From Flavobacteriales bacterium (GTDB lineage Bacteria; Bacteroidota; Bacteroidia; UBA10329), in NCBI GenBank assembly GCA_021739695.1, contig JAIPBM010000011.1:60174-124173 (forward strand): DNA of 64,000 nucleotides. The letters run 5' to 3'. Each line of letters starts with the position of its first letter. The stretch's first letter is position 1. Both the position numbers and the translations under genes were made by a program. This document shows, piece by piece, positions 1 through 10,231 of this stretch. The notes beneath the pieces were generated by a model. The model worked only from the letters and a program-made list of their open reading frames with translations, was not told the origin of the DNA and searched no databases.

Positions 1-186
1 AGGCCTGAATACTATCGGCCGAATACGCCTTTTGCGGCTTATCTTTTTCTTCCACTGTTTTCGATTATTTTGGGTTAAATCAAATCAACCCCCGAAGATA
101 CTCAAAACACCCCCGAAAGCCCCGTAAATACTGGGGTTTCGTTCTCATTTATCAACAAAAAACGGGCAGTTTTACACACCCTGAAA

Positions 187-1881
187 TCAGAAGCTGAAAT
201 GCAGTCCGGCAATGAAGCTGAACCGTTGTGCTTGATACTGATTCCATACTTCATAACGAAGTGCAGCAATGTTTCTTAGGTCCACAAAAGCACCCAGCCA
301 TCTTCGGTAGCGGTATTCTACTCCGATATTGGCATCCGCATATCCTTTAAGCGTTATTGGAGTCATGCTCACAACTCCCATGGAATCGGTACTGAACCCG
401 CGCGCAACTCTTGCTCCATAGGCGCTGATGGAAGCCTTGAAGATGAGTTTGTCTTTGAGATTGTAATTACCTGCAAACGTGAACCGGAATGGTGCCTCGT
501 GCCAAGGTTTGATACTGTCTGTTGGCATTACAAAAAGTCTATATTCCGCTTCGGCAACCAGTTGAAGTTTGCTTTTCAATTGATAACTCAAAGCTCCTTT
601 AAAACTCGTTACGCGCACGTCATGGAACTCAGCGAGAAACTTATTGCCCAAGCCGTTTGATGTGTCATTGACGAAGAACATCTGCTGTCCGGTAATGATT
701 TCTGCTACGGAAAGATCATAACCAATGCTTCGTGTGATGCTTCCTTTAAAGCCACCATAAATATTCAACCTTTCCCAGCTATTGCTAAGCGCTTGGTTTG
801 TGTTGAAATATGGATTGACCTGAGAAATGGAGCGCAATCCATTACGTTGAACTCCGCCTTTTGCTCCTACATAGAATCGGAGCATGTCTTTCACGATGAA
901 ATAATGAAAATTCACCACTGGAAAAAGGAGAATCTTGGTAGTCGTGTCGTTTACATCGAGTGCGAAATTCACTCCAAGATCAATTCCCCAACGTTCTCTT
1001 CTTGCTCTGAATTCAGGCTGAATTCCCCAGATTAAATTATTGGTCTTAAGACTTGGTTGAGCCAGATTGTAATAATCGAACGCAGTTCGGATGAACATCT
1101 GTTCTTTCTTGATCTTGAATGCAACTCCAGCCGATAGTGCGGCATAATGCTCTTCGGCTTGGAAATTATCGCGCGTGTATTTATAGGCAATGGCTGCTTC
1201 GTTGAGCAGATGAAGCTTTTTCTCGCGCAGCGCATTCAGATCTAAATTGAAGCCCACATGATGAAATACCTGATGCATGCTATCACCTTTGGCCGCATTG
1301 GCATTGCCAAATGTGACATCTGAAAACTTGAATCCGTAGTAGTAATTTTCATCCACATCATATTCCAGTTTGCCAGCCAACACATGATTCTTCATGAAAT
1401 ATTTACCAAATCCGGTGATGCCAGCATCAGTAAAACCAAAGTTTCGAACCTTGTTCAGCTTTGCGAATGAAGCGTGGTAGCGAGCAAAGAAACCTGCTTG
1501 ATATTTTTTACTGCGTAGGCTGCTAAAACTCGCCTCGAAAAACGGCATGGTGTAATTCCCGAATCCAGCTTTCACAAATCCGTTGTAAAGCTTTGCCAAT
1601 GGCTCGTTCGAAAGTGTTGCTGCCCGCAATGGCTCCGCTTCATAACCGATCTCCTTGGTTTTTGGCAGCACAGAATAATTGACTGGAGCCAAACTGGCCG
1701 AATCGTGTTTTACTTCTGGCTTGGAAAGGATTTTTCGGGCATCTCTGGCCACAGGACGATAATCTTTGCGAATAGTGAAGCGCAAACTGTCTGGAAGTTG
1801 CTGACTTGTCTGCGCAAACAGACCGCTACCAACACTGGCTAAAAGCAGCACAAGAACGATTCGAGAAACCATCTTTTTCAT
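187..1881 (-). CDS. outer-membrane beta-barrel protein, TonB-receptor-like
   Basis: The 564-residue product starts with a basic n-region and a hydrophobic stretch ending in GLFAQ, a typical signal peptide. From about residue 90 to the end it shows alternating aromatic/polar strands (GNYTMPFFEASF, YYGFKF) and finishes in FIAGLHFSF, a terminal-Phe beta signal for BAM-dependent insertion. I see no plug domain, so it is not a standard TonB receptor; a structural or transport barrel is the safest reading. Its ATG overlaps the stop of the upstream TPR gene as ATGA, so the two are probably translated together. In Bacteroidota barrels of this sort commonly sit beside large TPR proteins, but the substrate is unknown. 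Confidence 0.75.
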   Translation of the reverse strand: MKKMVSRIVLVLLLASVGSGLFAQTSQQLPDSLRFTIRKDYRPVARDARKILSKPEVKHDSASLAPVNYSVLPKTKEIGYEAEPLRAATLSNEPLAKLYNGFVKAGFGNYTMPFFEASFSSLRSKKYQAGFFARYHASFAKLNKVRNFGFTDAGITGFGKYFMKNHVLAGKLEYDVDENYYYGFKFSDVTFGNANAAKGDSMHQVFHHVGFNLDLNALREKKLHLLNEAAIAYKYTRDNFQAEEHYAALSAGVAFKIKKEQMFIRTAFDYYNLAQPSLKTNNLIWGIQPEFRARRERWGIDLGVNFALDVNDTTTKILLFPVVNFHYFIVKDMLRFYVGAKGGVQRNGLRSISQVNPYFNTNQALSNSWERLNIYGGFKGSITRSIGYDLSVAEIITGQQMFFVNDTSNGLGNKFLAEFHDVRVTSFKGALSYQLKSKLQLVAEAEYRLFVMPTDSIKPWHEAPFRFTFAGNYNLKDKLIFKASISAYGARVARGFSTDSMGVVSMTPITLKGYADANIGVEYRYRRWLGAFVDLRNIAALRYEVWNQYQAQRFSFIAGLHFSF

Positions 1882-4800
1882 TCTACTTCCATTTCAAGTT
1901 GATACTCCTCGTCCTCATCTACTTCAAAAATGTCGTCACGCACTTTTCCTTCCTGCTCAAATTCAATATCCCAGCCAGCGCCATCTTTTCGTTCTTCCAA
2001 TTTTGGCTGCATATCATTCACTCGTTCAAGCTTGAGCTGCGCCTCTTTCTTTAGTTCTCCGTCATAATTGTCGATGAGATTTTGAAGCGTCAGTTTGGCC
2101 TGAAACAGGTCATTCCTAGCGATGTAATCATCAGCAAGAAGCAGGAACGATCTCGAGATCCATTCTCCGTAACTCGGGAAGATGTTGACCATTTCGAAGA
2201 CCAATTTTTCTGATTGGTCATACTCCTGCTCCAAATAATGAATGTAAGCCAAGTTGTAGAGCGCTTCTGCTCCAATCTCGCTGTTCGACTCAAGTAAGGT
2301 TTGCTTGAATCGCTCTTGCGCCATACGCAAATTGTTCTCCGCTAAGGCACATTTGGCCGATGTCAAGCTCGCTTCGGCAAGAATTTCTTCGGGCACTTTA
2401 TCCGAGCGCTGAAGCTTTAAGGCATATTCATGTGCTTGCTCGAAATTGTTGAGCAAATAATTGCAGCGCATCAAACCAACTCGTGCTTCCATGAGGTTTT
2501 CTGCGTTTTCGGCAACTTCCTCAAGCATGGTAAATCGTAATAATGCATCGTTGTACTTTTTCTGGAAGAAATAGATCTCCGATGCCGACATCAGCGACCT
2601 TTCGGTGAATCCGTTCTTTTTGAACTCCAGCACATGATCAAATCCAACAAGTGCCTGATCATAATCCTTTAGCTGAACCGCAGCTTCTGCTCTGTAGAAA
2701 TTGGCGTTCAATTTAAAATATCCGTTCGGGAACTTATCGAGATAGGACTTGAACTCTGTCATTGCTCCCGCAAGGTTTCCGCGCAAGTACATCAACTCAG
2801 CACTTTCGTAATAAGAGGTGTCCAATGCGCCAGTTGTGATGTCAGGGAAATTGTTGGCGGCCACGTATTTTTCAAATCCAGGAACATCGCCCCGTTCCAC
2901 GTAGATCTTTTGGATCTTCATCAATGCTTCCTTGGCTTCTTCTGTTGCCGGATAATTCTCCGCCACATCTTCAAACAATGGCAGCGCCTGCGCGTCCAAA
3001 CTTTGATTGTAGAACAAAAGTCCTTTGTTCAGTTTGGCTTTAGGCACATAACTCGAATTCGGATGTTCTGAAATCACCTTATCGAAATACCTGATGGCTT
3101 CGGAACTGTTATCCGTAAAGAAGAATGTCTCGGCAATTTCATATTTGGCATCGGCTGCAAAATCGGTTTCAGGATAGTTCTCCAACATGGCTTTCAACGT
3201 TTCCACTTTTGAAGCATTTTGCCCATCTAGCCCATAGCAAACAGCAATTTGGAAGATCGCGTAGTCAGTATCGAACTTATCGAACTTGATGGCCCTATCG
3301 TAAAACTCGATGGCTCGCTTGTTATTCTTTTGCAGATAGTAAGCATCGGCAATTCGTAGCAAACCATCGTTCACTCGAAGCGAATCCACTTTTTCGTAAT
3401 CGACAAAACGTCTGAACCAACTGATGGCATCATCAAAGCGCTGATTCTCGAAATAAACGTAAGCCAGTCCGTAATGAGCCAAACCGAATTCGGAAAGATT
3501 GATGGCGCTTGGCGCCTCCATGAATAGCTTGTAGTGTGACTCTGCAGCATTCCAACGCTGCATCCTAGAATACGTTTCTGCTTGCCAAAAAATAGCCTGT
3601 GCAGTGATTTTCGGATTGACCGGATACTTATCTGAACGTTGGAAAAAATTGACCGCTGTCTTAAATATCAGGTCATTGAAGAGTTCAGTTCCGCGCAGAT
3701 AAGCAATGCGCTGATAGGTTTCCTTCAGCCCATCGTTCACCACTTTCATCTTATCTATAGATTTCAGCGCGCTTTCGTAATTGTGAGTCGTGAGATAAAC
3801 CTTCAACAGAAAATTGTAGGCTTCGTCAACCCGTTCGCTGTTCGGATTCTTATCAATGTATTCTTCAAACGCTTGAACGGCCTCATTATAAGGGTCGTAT
3901 GAAAGTTCGTATGCTGCCTTGGCAAAATTGAACAGCGCGTCTTCTTGAATCTGCTTATCGAAGGCGTATTTGGATGCAGAACGGAAAGCACTTCTGGCTT
4001 CCATTTTCTGATCGGTCTTCAAGTAACAATCGCCCATATGATAATAGGCCAATTGCGTAAGCTCGTCTTCTTCGTCTGTTACTTGTTTATAGTACAGTAA
4101 TGCCTTTTCATAATCTGCTCCGCGATAGGCTGCATAAGCCAATTTGTATCGGTCATCGCGATTTCCACCCAATTCAGAAATGGCAATTTCCATCTCTGGA
4201 ACAGCTTCCTTATACTGGCCCAAATTGTAATAAGCTTCGCCAAGCATGCGATGTATTTCACCACTTTTTGACTTTGCAAAATCCTTTTCCAGCAGCTGCT
4301 TTCCGTAATCTATCACCTCTTGGTCCTTGCCTTGCCGGTAATAGATCTGTAGGATATAAAATGGCACCACATTACCGAACAGCTTATCCGATTCCAGCTC
4401 CTTGAATCCCGTCAGGGCAACTTCGTTCTTTCCTTCCCTATATAATATGTAAGAACTGTAGTAGAGTGCCGGAGATCGGTATTTCTTTCCTCCATTCAGC
4501 ACATGCGAAAGCGCCTCCTTGGCCTTATCGTACTCTTCTTGTTGAAAATGCGCGTAGCCTTTTTTGAAATAATACTCTTCGAGATATTGCTGATCAAGCT
4601 TCAATTCATCGACCAGATCAAATTGGTCGAGAACGGATCTGTACTGCTTCTTGGTGAAATAATAAGTGCCCAATTGAAAATTGGCCATGTTGACCATTGG
4701 ATGTTCGGGATGAAACTCAATGAAAGTTTGCATCAACGATTCTCCATCCGCATTGAAAAGCTCCAATGCACACGAAGCCTGATAGTAAATCGCATTTTCC

Positions 4801-5015
4801 TGTTGAATGCTTGGAAGCGCTTTGGTGTGCTGGAGTGCTCGCGAAAACCGTTCTTGCGCTGCCGCGTACTTCCGCTTTTGAAAAAGCTCTATGCCTACGG
4901 AATACTCACGGATCGGGTCCACATCCACCGAAACACGCTGAGCCATTGAACCTTCAATTCCCAGAAACAGAATTGATAAGCCAAAACTCACAAAAAAGCA
5001 ATATTTCTTCCACAT
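1878..5015 (-). CDS. large secreted/periplasmic tetratricopeptide-repeat protein
   Basis: The frame is open to 5078, but the best start is the ATG at 5015: it gives MWKKY followed by a hydrophobic core and a signal-peptidase site at SMA-Q, whereas the longer form has no leader. The mature chain of about 1,020 residues is almost entirely TPR-type helical hairpins (repeated patterns such as A.Y..A...Y.KG, LAYYHMGDCYL, YNLAYIHYLEQEYDQSEKL). The C-terminus is very acidic (VDEDEEYQLEMEVE). TPR arrays are protein-interaction scaffolds; here it is probably periplasmic or attached to the outer membrane and works with the downstream barrel, whose ATG overlaps this stop by four bases. The exact partner is not visible. 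Confidence 0.8.
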   Translation of the reverse strand: MWKKYCFFVSFGLSILFLGIEGSMAQRVSVDVDPIREYSVGIELFQKRKYAAAQERFSRALQHTKALPSIQQENAIYYQASCALELFNADGESLMQTFIEFHPEHPMVNMANFQLGTYYFTKKQYRSVLDQFDLVDELKLDQQYLEEYYFKKGYAHFQQEEYDKAKEALSHVLNGGKKYRSPALYYSSYILYREGKNEVALTGFKELESDKLFGNVVPFYILQIYYRQGKDQEVIDYGKQLLEKDFAKSKSGEIHRMLGEAYYNLGQYKEAVPEMEIAISELGGNRDDRYKLAYAAYRGADYEKALLYYKQVTDEEDELTQLAYYHMGDCYLKTDQKMEARSAFRSASKYAFDKQIQEDALFNFAKAAYELSYDPYNEAVQAFEEYIDKNPNSERVDEAYNFLLKVYLTTHNYESALKSIDKMKVVNDGLKETYQRIAYLRGTELFNDLIFKTAVNFFQRSDKYPVNPKITAQAIFWQAETYSRMQRWNAAESHYKLFMEAPSAINLSEFGLAHYGLAYVYFENQRFDDAISWFRRFVDYEKVDSLRVNDGLLRIADAYYLQKNNKRAIEFYDRAIKFDKFDTDYAIFQIAVCYGLDGQNASKVETLKAMLENYPETDFAADAKYEIAETFFFTDNSSEAIRYFDKVISEHPNSSYVPKAKLNKGLLFYNQSLDAQALPLFEDVAENYPATEEAKEALMKIQKIYVERGDVPGFEKYVAANNFPDITTGALDTSYYESAELMYLRGNLAGAMTEFKSYLDKFPNGYFKLNANFYRAEAAVQLKDYDQALVGFDHVLEFKKNGFTERSLMSASEIYFFQKKYNDALLRFTMLEEVAENAENLMEARVGLMRCNYLLNNFEQAHEYALKLQRSDKVPEEILAEASLTSAKCALAENNLRMAQERFKQTLLESNSEIGAEALYNLAYIHYLEQEYDQSEKLVFEMVNIFPSYGEWISRSFLLLADDYIARNDLFQAKLTLQNLIDNYDGELKKEAQLKLERVNDMQPKLEERKDGAGWDIEFEQEGKVRDDIFEVDEDEEYQLEMEVE

Positions 5016-5125
5016 TTTCGGCCAGGTCATCCGTGCTAAATTATTGTGATAGCAGCCAGCCATTTTTTTAAAACACAATACTTTTCAACGCGAACATGTT
5101 AAGAGTTAAAGGCAAAAACCATCTG

Positions 5126-5154
5126 CTTGCCAGTTGTTCAGAATATTAACTTTG
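5126..5154 (+). promoter_or_regulatory. ftsE promoter (Bacteroidota type)
   Basis: CTTG at 5126-5129, a 17-base spacer, then TAACTTTG at 5147-5154 matches the Bacteroidota primary-sigma pattern TTTG-N17-TAnnTTTG at 11 of 12 positions. It lies 11 bases before the ATG at 5166, so the leader would be only a few bases long. Because it overlaps the upstream in-frame ATG at 5127, it argues that the shorter ftsE start is the true one. Confidence 0.65.
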
Positions 5155-5165
5155 AACCCATCTCA

Positions 5166-5870
5166 ATGGAAAATCACGATCATATTGTTCAGCTTTCAGA
5201 CGTCACGGTTTACATCCGCGAAAATGTGGTATTGAATAAAGTTTCTTTCGCCATCGATAAAGGCGAATTCATCTATCTCATAGGACGGACAGGCGCTGGA
5301 AAAAGCAGTCTGCTCAGAACGTTGTATGCTGATCTTCCATTGCGCGATGGCGAAGGCTACGTAGCTGGGCATGCATTGGCGGGTATTCAACAAAAGGAAA
5401 TTCCATTCTTGAGACGGAAATTGGGAATCGTTTTTCAGGATTTCCAACTGCTGACAGACAGAACAGTTGAGAAAAACTTGAAATTCGTGATGGAAGCCAC
5501 TGGCTGGAAAGACAAGGCAAAAATGGACGAACGCATAGACGAAGTTCTGACGATGGTCAACATTTCCCTTGAATCTAAGTTCAAAATGTCGCATCAACTA
5601 TCTGGAGGTGAGCAGCAGCGTGTTGCAGTTGCCCGCGCATTGATCAACCAACCGGAAGTTATTTTGGCCGATGAACCAACAGGAAATCTTGACCCCGAAA
5701 CTTCGGATGGCATTTTGCAGCTGATGATTGACATTACCAAGACAGGAACAAGCGTTCTTCTTGCTACTCACAATTATTCCTTTTTCAAAAAACACCCTGC
5801 GCGCACCCTCAAGTGCGAATCTGGTTACGTGATTGACACGCTTCAACGAGTGGGCCCAGAGGATTTCTGA
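5166..5870 (+). CDS. ftsE: cell-division ABC transporter ATP-binding protein FtsE
   Basis: The 234-residue ABC ATPase has Walker [10 protein letters not shown] (residues 40-48), Q-loop VFQDFQLL, signature LSGGEQQR (145-152), Walker B VILADEP with the catalytic Glu at 170, and a final switch His in ATHNY. Length and the [21 protein letters not shown] region fit FtsE, the ATPase that with FtsX controls cell-wall hydrolase activation at the septum. The first ATG in frame (5127) falls inside a promoter; ATG 5166 gives the normal FtsE length. No ftsX is adjacent, as in many Bacteroidota where the two genes are separate. A LolD- or MacB-type ATPase is the main alternative, but no permease is nearby. 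Confidence 0.88.
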   Translation: MENHDHIVQLSDVTVYIRENVVLNKVSFAIDKGEFIYLIGRTGAGKSSLLRTLYADLPLRDGEGYVAGHALAGIQQKEIPFLRRKLGIVFQDFQLLTDRTVEKNLKFVMEATGWKDKAKMDERIDEVLTMVNISLESKFKMSHQLSGGEQQRVAVARALINQPEVILADEPTGNLDPETSDGILQLMIDITKTGTSVLLATHNYSFFKKHPARTLKCESGYVIDTLQRVGPEDF

Positions 5871-5969
5871 GAACATTCTTTGTCTTCATATTAACCAAAG
5901 CCATGGTTAACGTTATGATAATTGAATTCAGGGAAGTAATTTCACGTTCCAATTAATTATCAAACCCAA

Positions 5970-7862
5970 ATGATGAAAAAATCTACTTTATTCATTCTGC
6001 CATTGGCCCTTTTCGGCAGTGCCTTTGCTCAGAACCGTGCTACACTGCCTAATTCAATCTCTACTGTTAAAGCGACATCTGGAAAATCATTCTCTGGCAA
6101 TGAATCGCAACAGCTTAGCAATCCAAGCGCTACTCCATCAACCGCTGAGGCTGGAGAATTTGCAGAGGAAATAATTGGCGATACCAAGTACGATCTTCAG
6201 ACAAACTCTTCACTGTGTAACAGAATCGTGAATCACGAAACTGGAATTTCAGCCACTTGGACCATGTCTCAAACTGGCGGTCAATACGTTGATCGTGGAA
6301 CAGGTTACAATTATTGGGATAGAATTCTTGACCAATGGGGATCGCAACCAACAACACGAATAGAATCTGATAGAAACGGTTGGCCATCAATTGCTGTTAA
6401 CGCAGATGGAAGCGAACACGTGATTTCTCACAACACAAATACAAACAATCTTATTATTAGCTCTCGAGCAGTTGCTGGAACAGGAGCTTGGACTGCTTCT
6501 GAAACACTTCTTCCTCCTGTAATTGCAGACGGAAACTATTGGCCAAGAATGGTTGCTGGTGGTGCAGACGGAAATTCACTTCACGTTCTTAGCATCTCTT
6601 ATCCTTCTGACCCAGTAACTGAAGATTGGATTCTTTACAACGGACAGGCTGGTGCCATCTGTTACTCAAGATCCACGAACAGTGGTGCAAGTTTCGATAT
6701 CGTTCATGAGGTTATTCCTGCAATCGATTCTACGTTCTACTTCGGTTTTTCTACTGACGATTATGCGATTGATGCAAACGGTGACAACGTAGCCATTTTG
6801 ATCGGTGGTCTTTCAGCTGGTGTGACATTACTTAGCTCTACAGACAACGGTGATAACTGGACCAAAGTTGTTGTGGATGAATTCCCAATTGCGAAGTATG
6901 ACTACAAAACAATGATCTCTGACATCGATGATGACCAAATTGCCGACACCGTAGAGTGCAATGATGGATCATTGTCTGTGTTGATAGATGACAACGGAAC
7001 AGTTCACTGCTTTTGGGGAATTACCCGAATGCTTGATGATGTGATCGCAGAACCTTACTCTTATTTCCCAGGTTGGGATGGTTTGGCCTATTGGAACACC
7101 ACACGCTCCGTTGAAGATGTAGATACCATTGCTTTTGCCCTTGACCTTAATGGAAATGGCACATTGGATGTACCGACAACAGGAAGCCCAACTTTCCGAT
7201 TCGGAATTTACAGTACAGGTCTTACCTCACATCCATCTGCCGGTATTGATGCGGACGGAGTACTTTATCTTTCTTATAGCTCGGTTGTGGACGGATCTGA
7301 TGATGGCGCTGGCCGACTTCTTCGTCACACCTACGTAATGGAATCAGGAGACAACGGAGATACTTGGTCTCCACCAGTTGATATCTACGAAGATGATTTT
7401 TCTGAGTGCGCATTCGCTTCTATGGCTAGAACTGTAGACGATTGTATTCATATTCTTTATCAACGAGATGACCAAGCGGGACATTCACTTTCTCAAGATG
7501 CAAGCGGAAACCCAACAGACCCAGGAAACACTGGAGGAGAAATCGTTTACACATGCGTTCCACGCGATGCTGTTGGAATTCAAGAATTGATTCCTGCAAG
7601 CAGTGCATTGTCTACTTTCTCAGTTTACCCAAATCCATTTCAGGGACAAACTCAATTCTTTATTGACCTGAAAGAGCAAACACGCATTACTGCTTCTGTT
7701 GTTGATCTTACTGGTCGTACAGTACTAGAAATTGTAAGCGGAGAATTGAACCAAGGTCGCCACAACTACGTGGTTGAAATGGAATCAGTAACAAGCGGAA
7801 TCTACTTCGTGAATCTGAAATTGAACGATGAGATGTACTCACAAAAAGTTGTGAAATTCTGA
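5970..7862 (+). CDS. secreted Asp-box (BNR/sialidase-like) protein with type A T9SS sorting domain
   Basis: The 630-residue product has a signal peptide (MMKKSTLFILPLALFGSAFAQ) and several Asp-box motifs typical of sialidase-like propellers: SRSTNSGASF, SSTDNGDNW and ESGDNGDTW. The last 80 residues form a type A sorting domain: FSVYPNPFQGQ, VVDLTGRTV, GIYFVNLKLN and a final QKVVKF. It is therefore predicted to be exported by Sec, folded as a beta-propeller, and released or anchored by T9SS. Asp boxes alone do not prove sialidase activity, since the Arg triad cannot be placed by eye. It is monocistronic and ends at a strong hairpin terminator. Either ATG (5970 or 5973) would serve as start. 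Confidence 0.82.
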   Translation: MMKKSTLFILPLALFGSAFAQNRATLPNSISTVKATSGKSFSGNESQQLSNPSATPSTAEAGEFAEEIIGDTKYDLQTNSSLCNRIVNHETGISATWTMSQTGGQYVDRGTGYNYWDRILDQWGSQPTTRIESDRNGWPSIAVNADGSEHVISHNTNTNNLIISSRAVAGTGAWTASETLLPPVIADGNYWPRMVAGGADGNSLHVLSISYPSDPVTEDWILYNGQAGAICYSRSTNSGASFDIVHEVIPAIDSTFYFGFSTDDYAIDANGDNVAILIGGLSAGVTLLSSTDNGDNWTKVVVDEFPIAKYDYKTMISDIDDDQIADTVECNDGSLSVLIDDNGTVHCFWGITRMLDDVIAEPYSYFPGWDGLAYWNTTRSVEDVDTIAFALDLNGNGTLDVPTTGSPTFRFGIYSTGLTSHPSAGIDADGVLYLSYSSVVDGSDDGAGRLLRHTYVMESGDNGDTWSPPVDIYEDDFSECAFASMARTVDDCIHILYQRDDQAGHSLSQDASGNPTDPGNTGGEIVYTCVPRDAVGIQELIPASSALSTFSVYPNPFQGQTQFFIDLKEQTRITASVVDLTGRTVLEIVSGELNQGRHNYVVEMESVTSGIYFVNLKLNDEMYSQKVVKF

Positions 7863-7885
7863 TCTGATCAAGAATAAAATCAATA

Positions 7886-7911
7886 AACCCGATTCAGAAA
7901 TGGATCGGGTT
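7886..7911. terminator. Rho-independent terminator
   Basis: An 8-bp stem AACCCGAT/ATCGGGTT with a 10-base loop is followed by seven T on the plus strand, terminating the Asp-box gene. The hairpin lies just beyond the stop of the convergent glycosyltransferase gene (7915), so it may serve both strands. Confidence 0.85.
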
Positions 7912-7914
7912 TTT

Positions 7915-9045
7915 TTATGCCTTTACATCCGCAAAAATCAGCGAATAGAGTTTCTTGGCATTCACCTTATTGCAAAACCGTGCATTCAAAATCTCCTCAC
8001 GTCTTTCCACACTATCGCCATTGAACTCTTCTGAGAACAAGGCCTGAACCGCTTCAGCAAATCGTTTATCGGTATTTTCCACTCTACACAACGATTCCAA
8101 TCCGGTGTTTTCGACCATAAAGGAATTCACCAAGCAGTGGCGTCCCATGTAGAGTGCTGCCAATAACTTCAACTTAATGCCTGTAGCTTGAAAAGTGGGC
8201 AAGACATTTATCTGAGCATCCTTGATCAATTGATGGATATCCTCGGTATTCAGGTTTGACCGAATCTCGACATTAGAATATTTAGCAACAGCCAACCTCA
8301 GCTCCTGAGATGGCTTATTTCCAGCAATGACGAGCGGGACATCGATCTTGGAGAAAATCCGGTTTACCAGGTAAAGTGCAGCTTCATTGTTTTCTCCTAT
8401 TTCCAAACTTCCATGATACAGACAGAACGTTCCCATTCCTTCAGAGATCTCGACTTTGTCGTTTGGATGAAAAGCCGAGACATGCTGAACATTCGGATAC
8501 TTAGGGTCTAGATATGCCGCGTCTGCTCTGGAAATAGCCGCAATCAATTGGGCATTGCAAAGCGTTCGTTCAAAGCGCTCCAACTTCACAGCTTCGTTCA
8601 AAAAGTAGTATTTCTTAAAAAAGTCCTTTTCAACCTTCGCCAGATTGCGGTAATAATCATGTTCGATATTGTGCGTTCTCACAATTTTGAATTGACCTGA
8701 AAGTCGTTCATCTTCCAAGTGATAACAAGTATGTAAACCCTCAAACAGTATTGGATGATCATCTTTAAGTAAGCGCTGCACAAGTTCTTCTGATGAACGG
8801 GTTACGGCAATGAACGGACGCCTTCGAAAAAGATAGCCTCTTGTGGTTTTTCGATGGTAGTAAAAAACCTCCTCGCAGTATTGTTCTAGCTCGGGCGCTT
8901 GCTTTCGGCCGTATTCGTAGCAATGCAGATGGATCTTAACGCCTTGCGATGCAAGCGCTTTCAGCTTATAGAATACATCGATGACGCCTCCGTAATTGGC
9001 AGGAAGCGGCACATCAAATGCTATGACGTGCAAGTGCTTAGACAT
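7915..9045 (-). CDS. glycosyltransferase, GT-B fold
   Basis: The 376-residue product begins MSKHLHVIAFDVPLPANYGG, a GT4-like N-terminal nucleotide-fold entry with the GG acceptor loop. THNIEHDYY at the N-domain and VLPTFQATGIKLKLLAALYMGR in the C-domain correspond to the donor-binding region, although the usual E-x7-E is degenerate. It likely transfers a sugar to a surface glycan or lipid. The ATG at 9045 is preferred over 9057 because it begins directly at the first beta strand; it overlaps the upstream glycosyltransferase stop by 8 bases, so the two are coupled. Donor and acceptor cannot be inferred. Confidence 0.8.
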   Translation of the reverse strand: MSKHLHVIAFDVPLPANYGGVIDVFYKLKALASQGVKIHLHCYEYGRKQAPELEQYCEEVFYYHRKTTRGYLFRRRPFIAVTRSSEELVQRLLKDDHPILFEGLHTCYHLEDERLSGQFKIVRTHNIEHDYYRNLAKVEKDFFKKYYFLNEAVKLERFERTLCNAQLIAAISRADAAYLDPKYPNVQHVSAFHPNDKVEISEGMGTFCLYHGSLEIGENNEAALYLVNRIFSKIDVPLVIAGNKPSQELRLAVAKYSNVEIRSNLNTEDIHQLIKDAQINVLPTFQATGIKLKLLAALYMGRHCLVNSFMVENTGLESLCRVENTDKRFAEAVQALFSEEFNGDSVERREEILNARFCNKVNAKKLYSLIFADVKA

Positions 9046-10153
9046 GGATAGAATCAATCATTGTTGAAAGAGCCTCAGTTTCGTTTTCCCAGTTAAGCTC
9101 TGCCCTTGCTTTGAGGGCATTCTGCTTCCATTCGTTCACCTTTGGTGAAAAAAGCATTTCGCGAATCTGCTGAGAAAGCAACGGTGGATTGAACGATTTC
9201 ACAATCTCCCCTACTTCATATTGCTCCACAATCCGCTTTACTTCTACAAGATCTGAAGCAAGAATAGGAATTCCAGCATGGATATAATCAAAGAGTTTAT
9301 TCGGCAAACTGAAGCGGTAATTCACGTTCGTATCCTTATCCAGCGAAAGCCCAAGATCAGCCAATCGTGTATGTGCCATCATTTCCTGATAAGGCATTCG
9401 CCCCTTGAAGATCACTCGGTCAGAAATCTCAAAATCAGCGACCATTTGCTTCAACTTTTCCACAACATCTCCTGAACCTACAATCAATAGAACAGCATCA
9501 TCGATGTAACGCATAGCCTCCACGGCTTCTTCTGCTCCGCGATGCATGTTAATGCCAGCGCCTTGTAGGATGATGACCTTCCTGTATTCCGGAATGCCAA
9601 GTTCCGATTTTGACAATTCGCCAGTGAGTTCAGAAACCGGAGGAATATTGCGCAGCACCTTCATTTTCACTCCGTACTTCTGCTCATACAGGTCCGCAAT
9701 GGACCTATTGACTGTAAGTGAAAAACGAAGTTTAGGCAAAATGCGCTTTTCAATAGCCAACCAGATCTTTTGCACGCGCGGCCTTTCTACCAGTTCAGGA
9801 ACTTCGGTGAAGAATTCATGACTATCGTAGATCAGTGGTTTGTGTTTGATCTTGCTTGCCAGAAAGTTAGGAAGCAGCGTGTCCAGATCATTGGAAAAGA
9901 GCAGGTCTGATCTTCTAAAAAGAAGATGGAAGAACAACGCGATATTGAACGAAGCATAGAACAACGGTCCCTTTTCGAATGGCAGTTTCATGCGGTGCAT
10001 GGAATAGGTCCGCTGCTCCAATGGGACGCTCGTTGAGGTGTGCCGTCCGATAAGAACCACTTCAAATCCTTTTTGACCCAACAACAGGCAATGCTTGTGC
10101 ACGCGCTGGTCGGTAGAAAGATCGTTGATGACTGACACGATGGCCCTTTTCAA
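9038..10153 (-). CDS. glycosyltransferase family 4-type protein
   Basis: The 371-residue product has an N-domain with SVINDLSTDQRVHK and IYDSHEFFTEV and a C-domain with LQGAGINMHRGAEEAVEAM, LLIVGSGD, VIFKGRMPYQEM and LPNKLFDYIHAGIPILASDLVEV. The last of these is the GT4 nucleotide-sugar-binding region. It is the first of two overlapping glycosyltransferase genes and probably acts in surface polysaccharide or glycolipid assembly. No signal peptide is present, which fits a cytoplasmic or membrane-peripheral enzyme. Confidence 0.87.
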   Translation of the reverse strand: MKRAIVSVINDLSTDQRVHKHCLLLGQKGFEVVLIGRHTSTSVPLEQRTYSMHRMKLPFEKGPLFYASFNIALFFHLLFRRSDLLFSNDLDTLLPNFLASKIKHKPLIYDSHEFFTEVPELVERPRVQKIWLAIEKRILPKLRFSLTVNRSIADLYEQKYGVKMKVLRNIPPVSELTGELSKSELGIPEYRKVIILQGAGINMHRGAEEAVEAMRYIDDAVLLIVGSGDVVEKLKQMVADFEISDRVIFKGRMPYQEMMAHTRLADLGLSLDKDTNVNYRFSLPNKLFDYIHAGIPILASDLVEVKRIVEQYEVGEIVKSFNPPLLSQQIREMLFSPKVNEWKQNALKARAELNWENETEALSTMIDSIHV

Positions 10154-10231
10154 TCTGTAGGTATTAATCCAGAATCAGAATAGGAAAAGTGTATCGATGC
10201 GCGCTTGTGTTACGGAATTATAACGGCCAAA

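Noticed and set aside
1..55. Possible 5' end of a minus-strand gene starting at GTG (VEEKDKPQKAYSADS).
   Set aside because: Only 18 codons are visible before the window edge, with no upstream box or recognisable motif.
4503..4949. 148-codon plus-strand frame opposite the TPR gene.
   Set aside because: It lies fully inside the TPR coding region and shows no family motif.
5891..5910. Inverted repeat TTAACCA...TGGTTAA after ftsE.
   Set aside because: The stem is AT-rich with no following T-tract, so it is too weak to call a terminator or operator.
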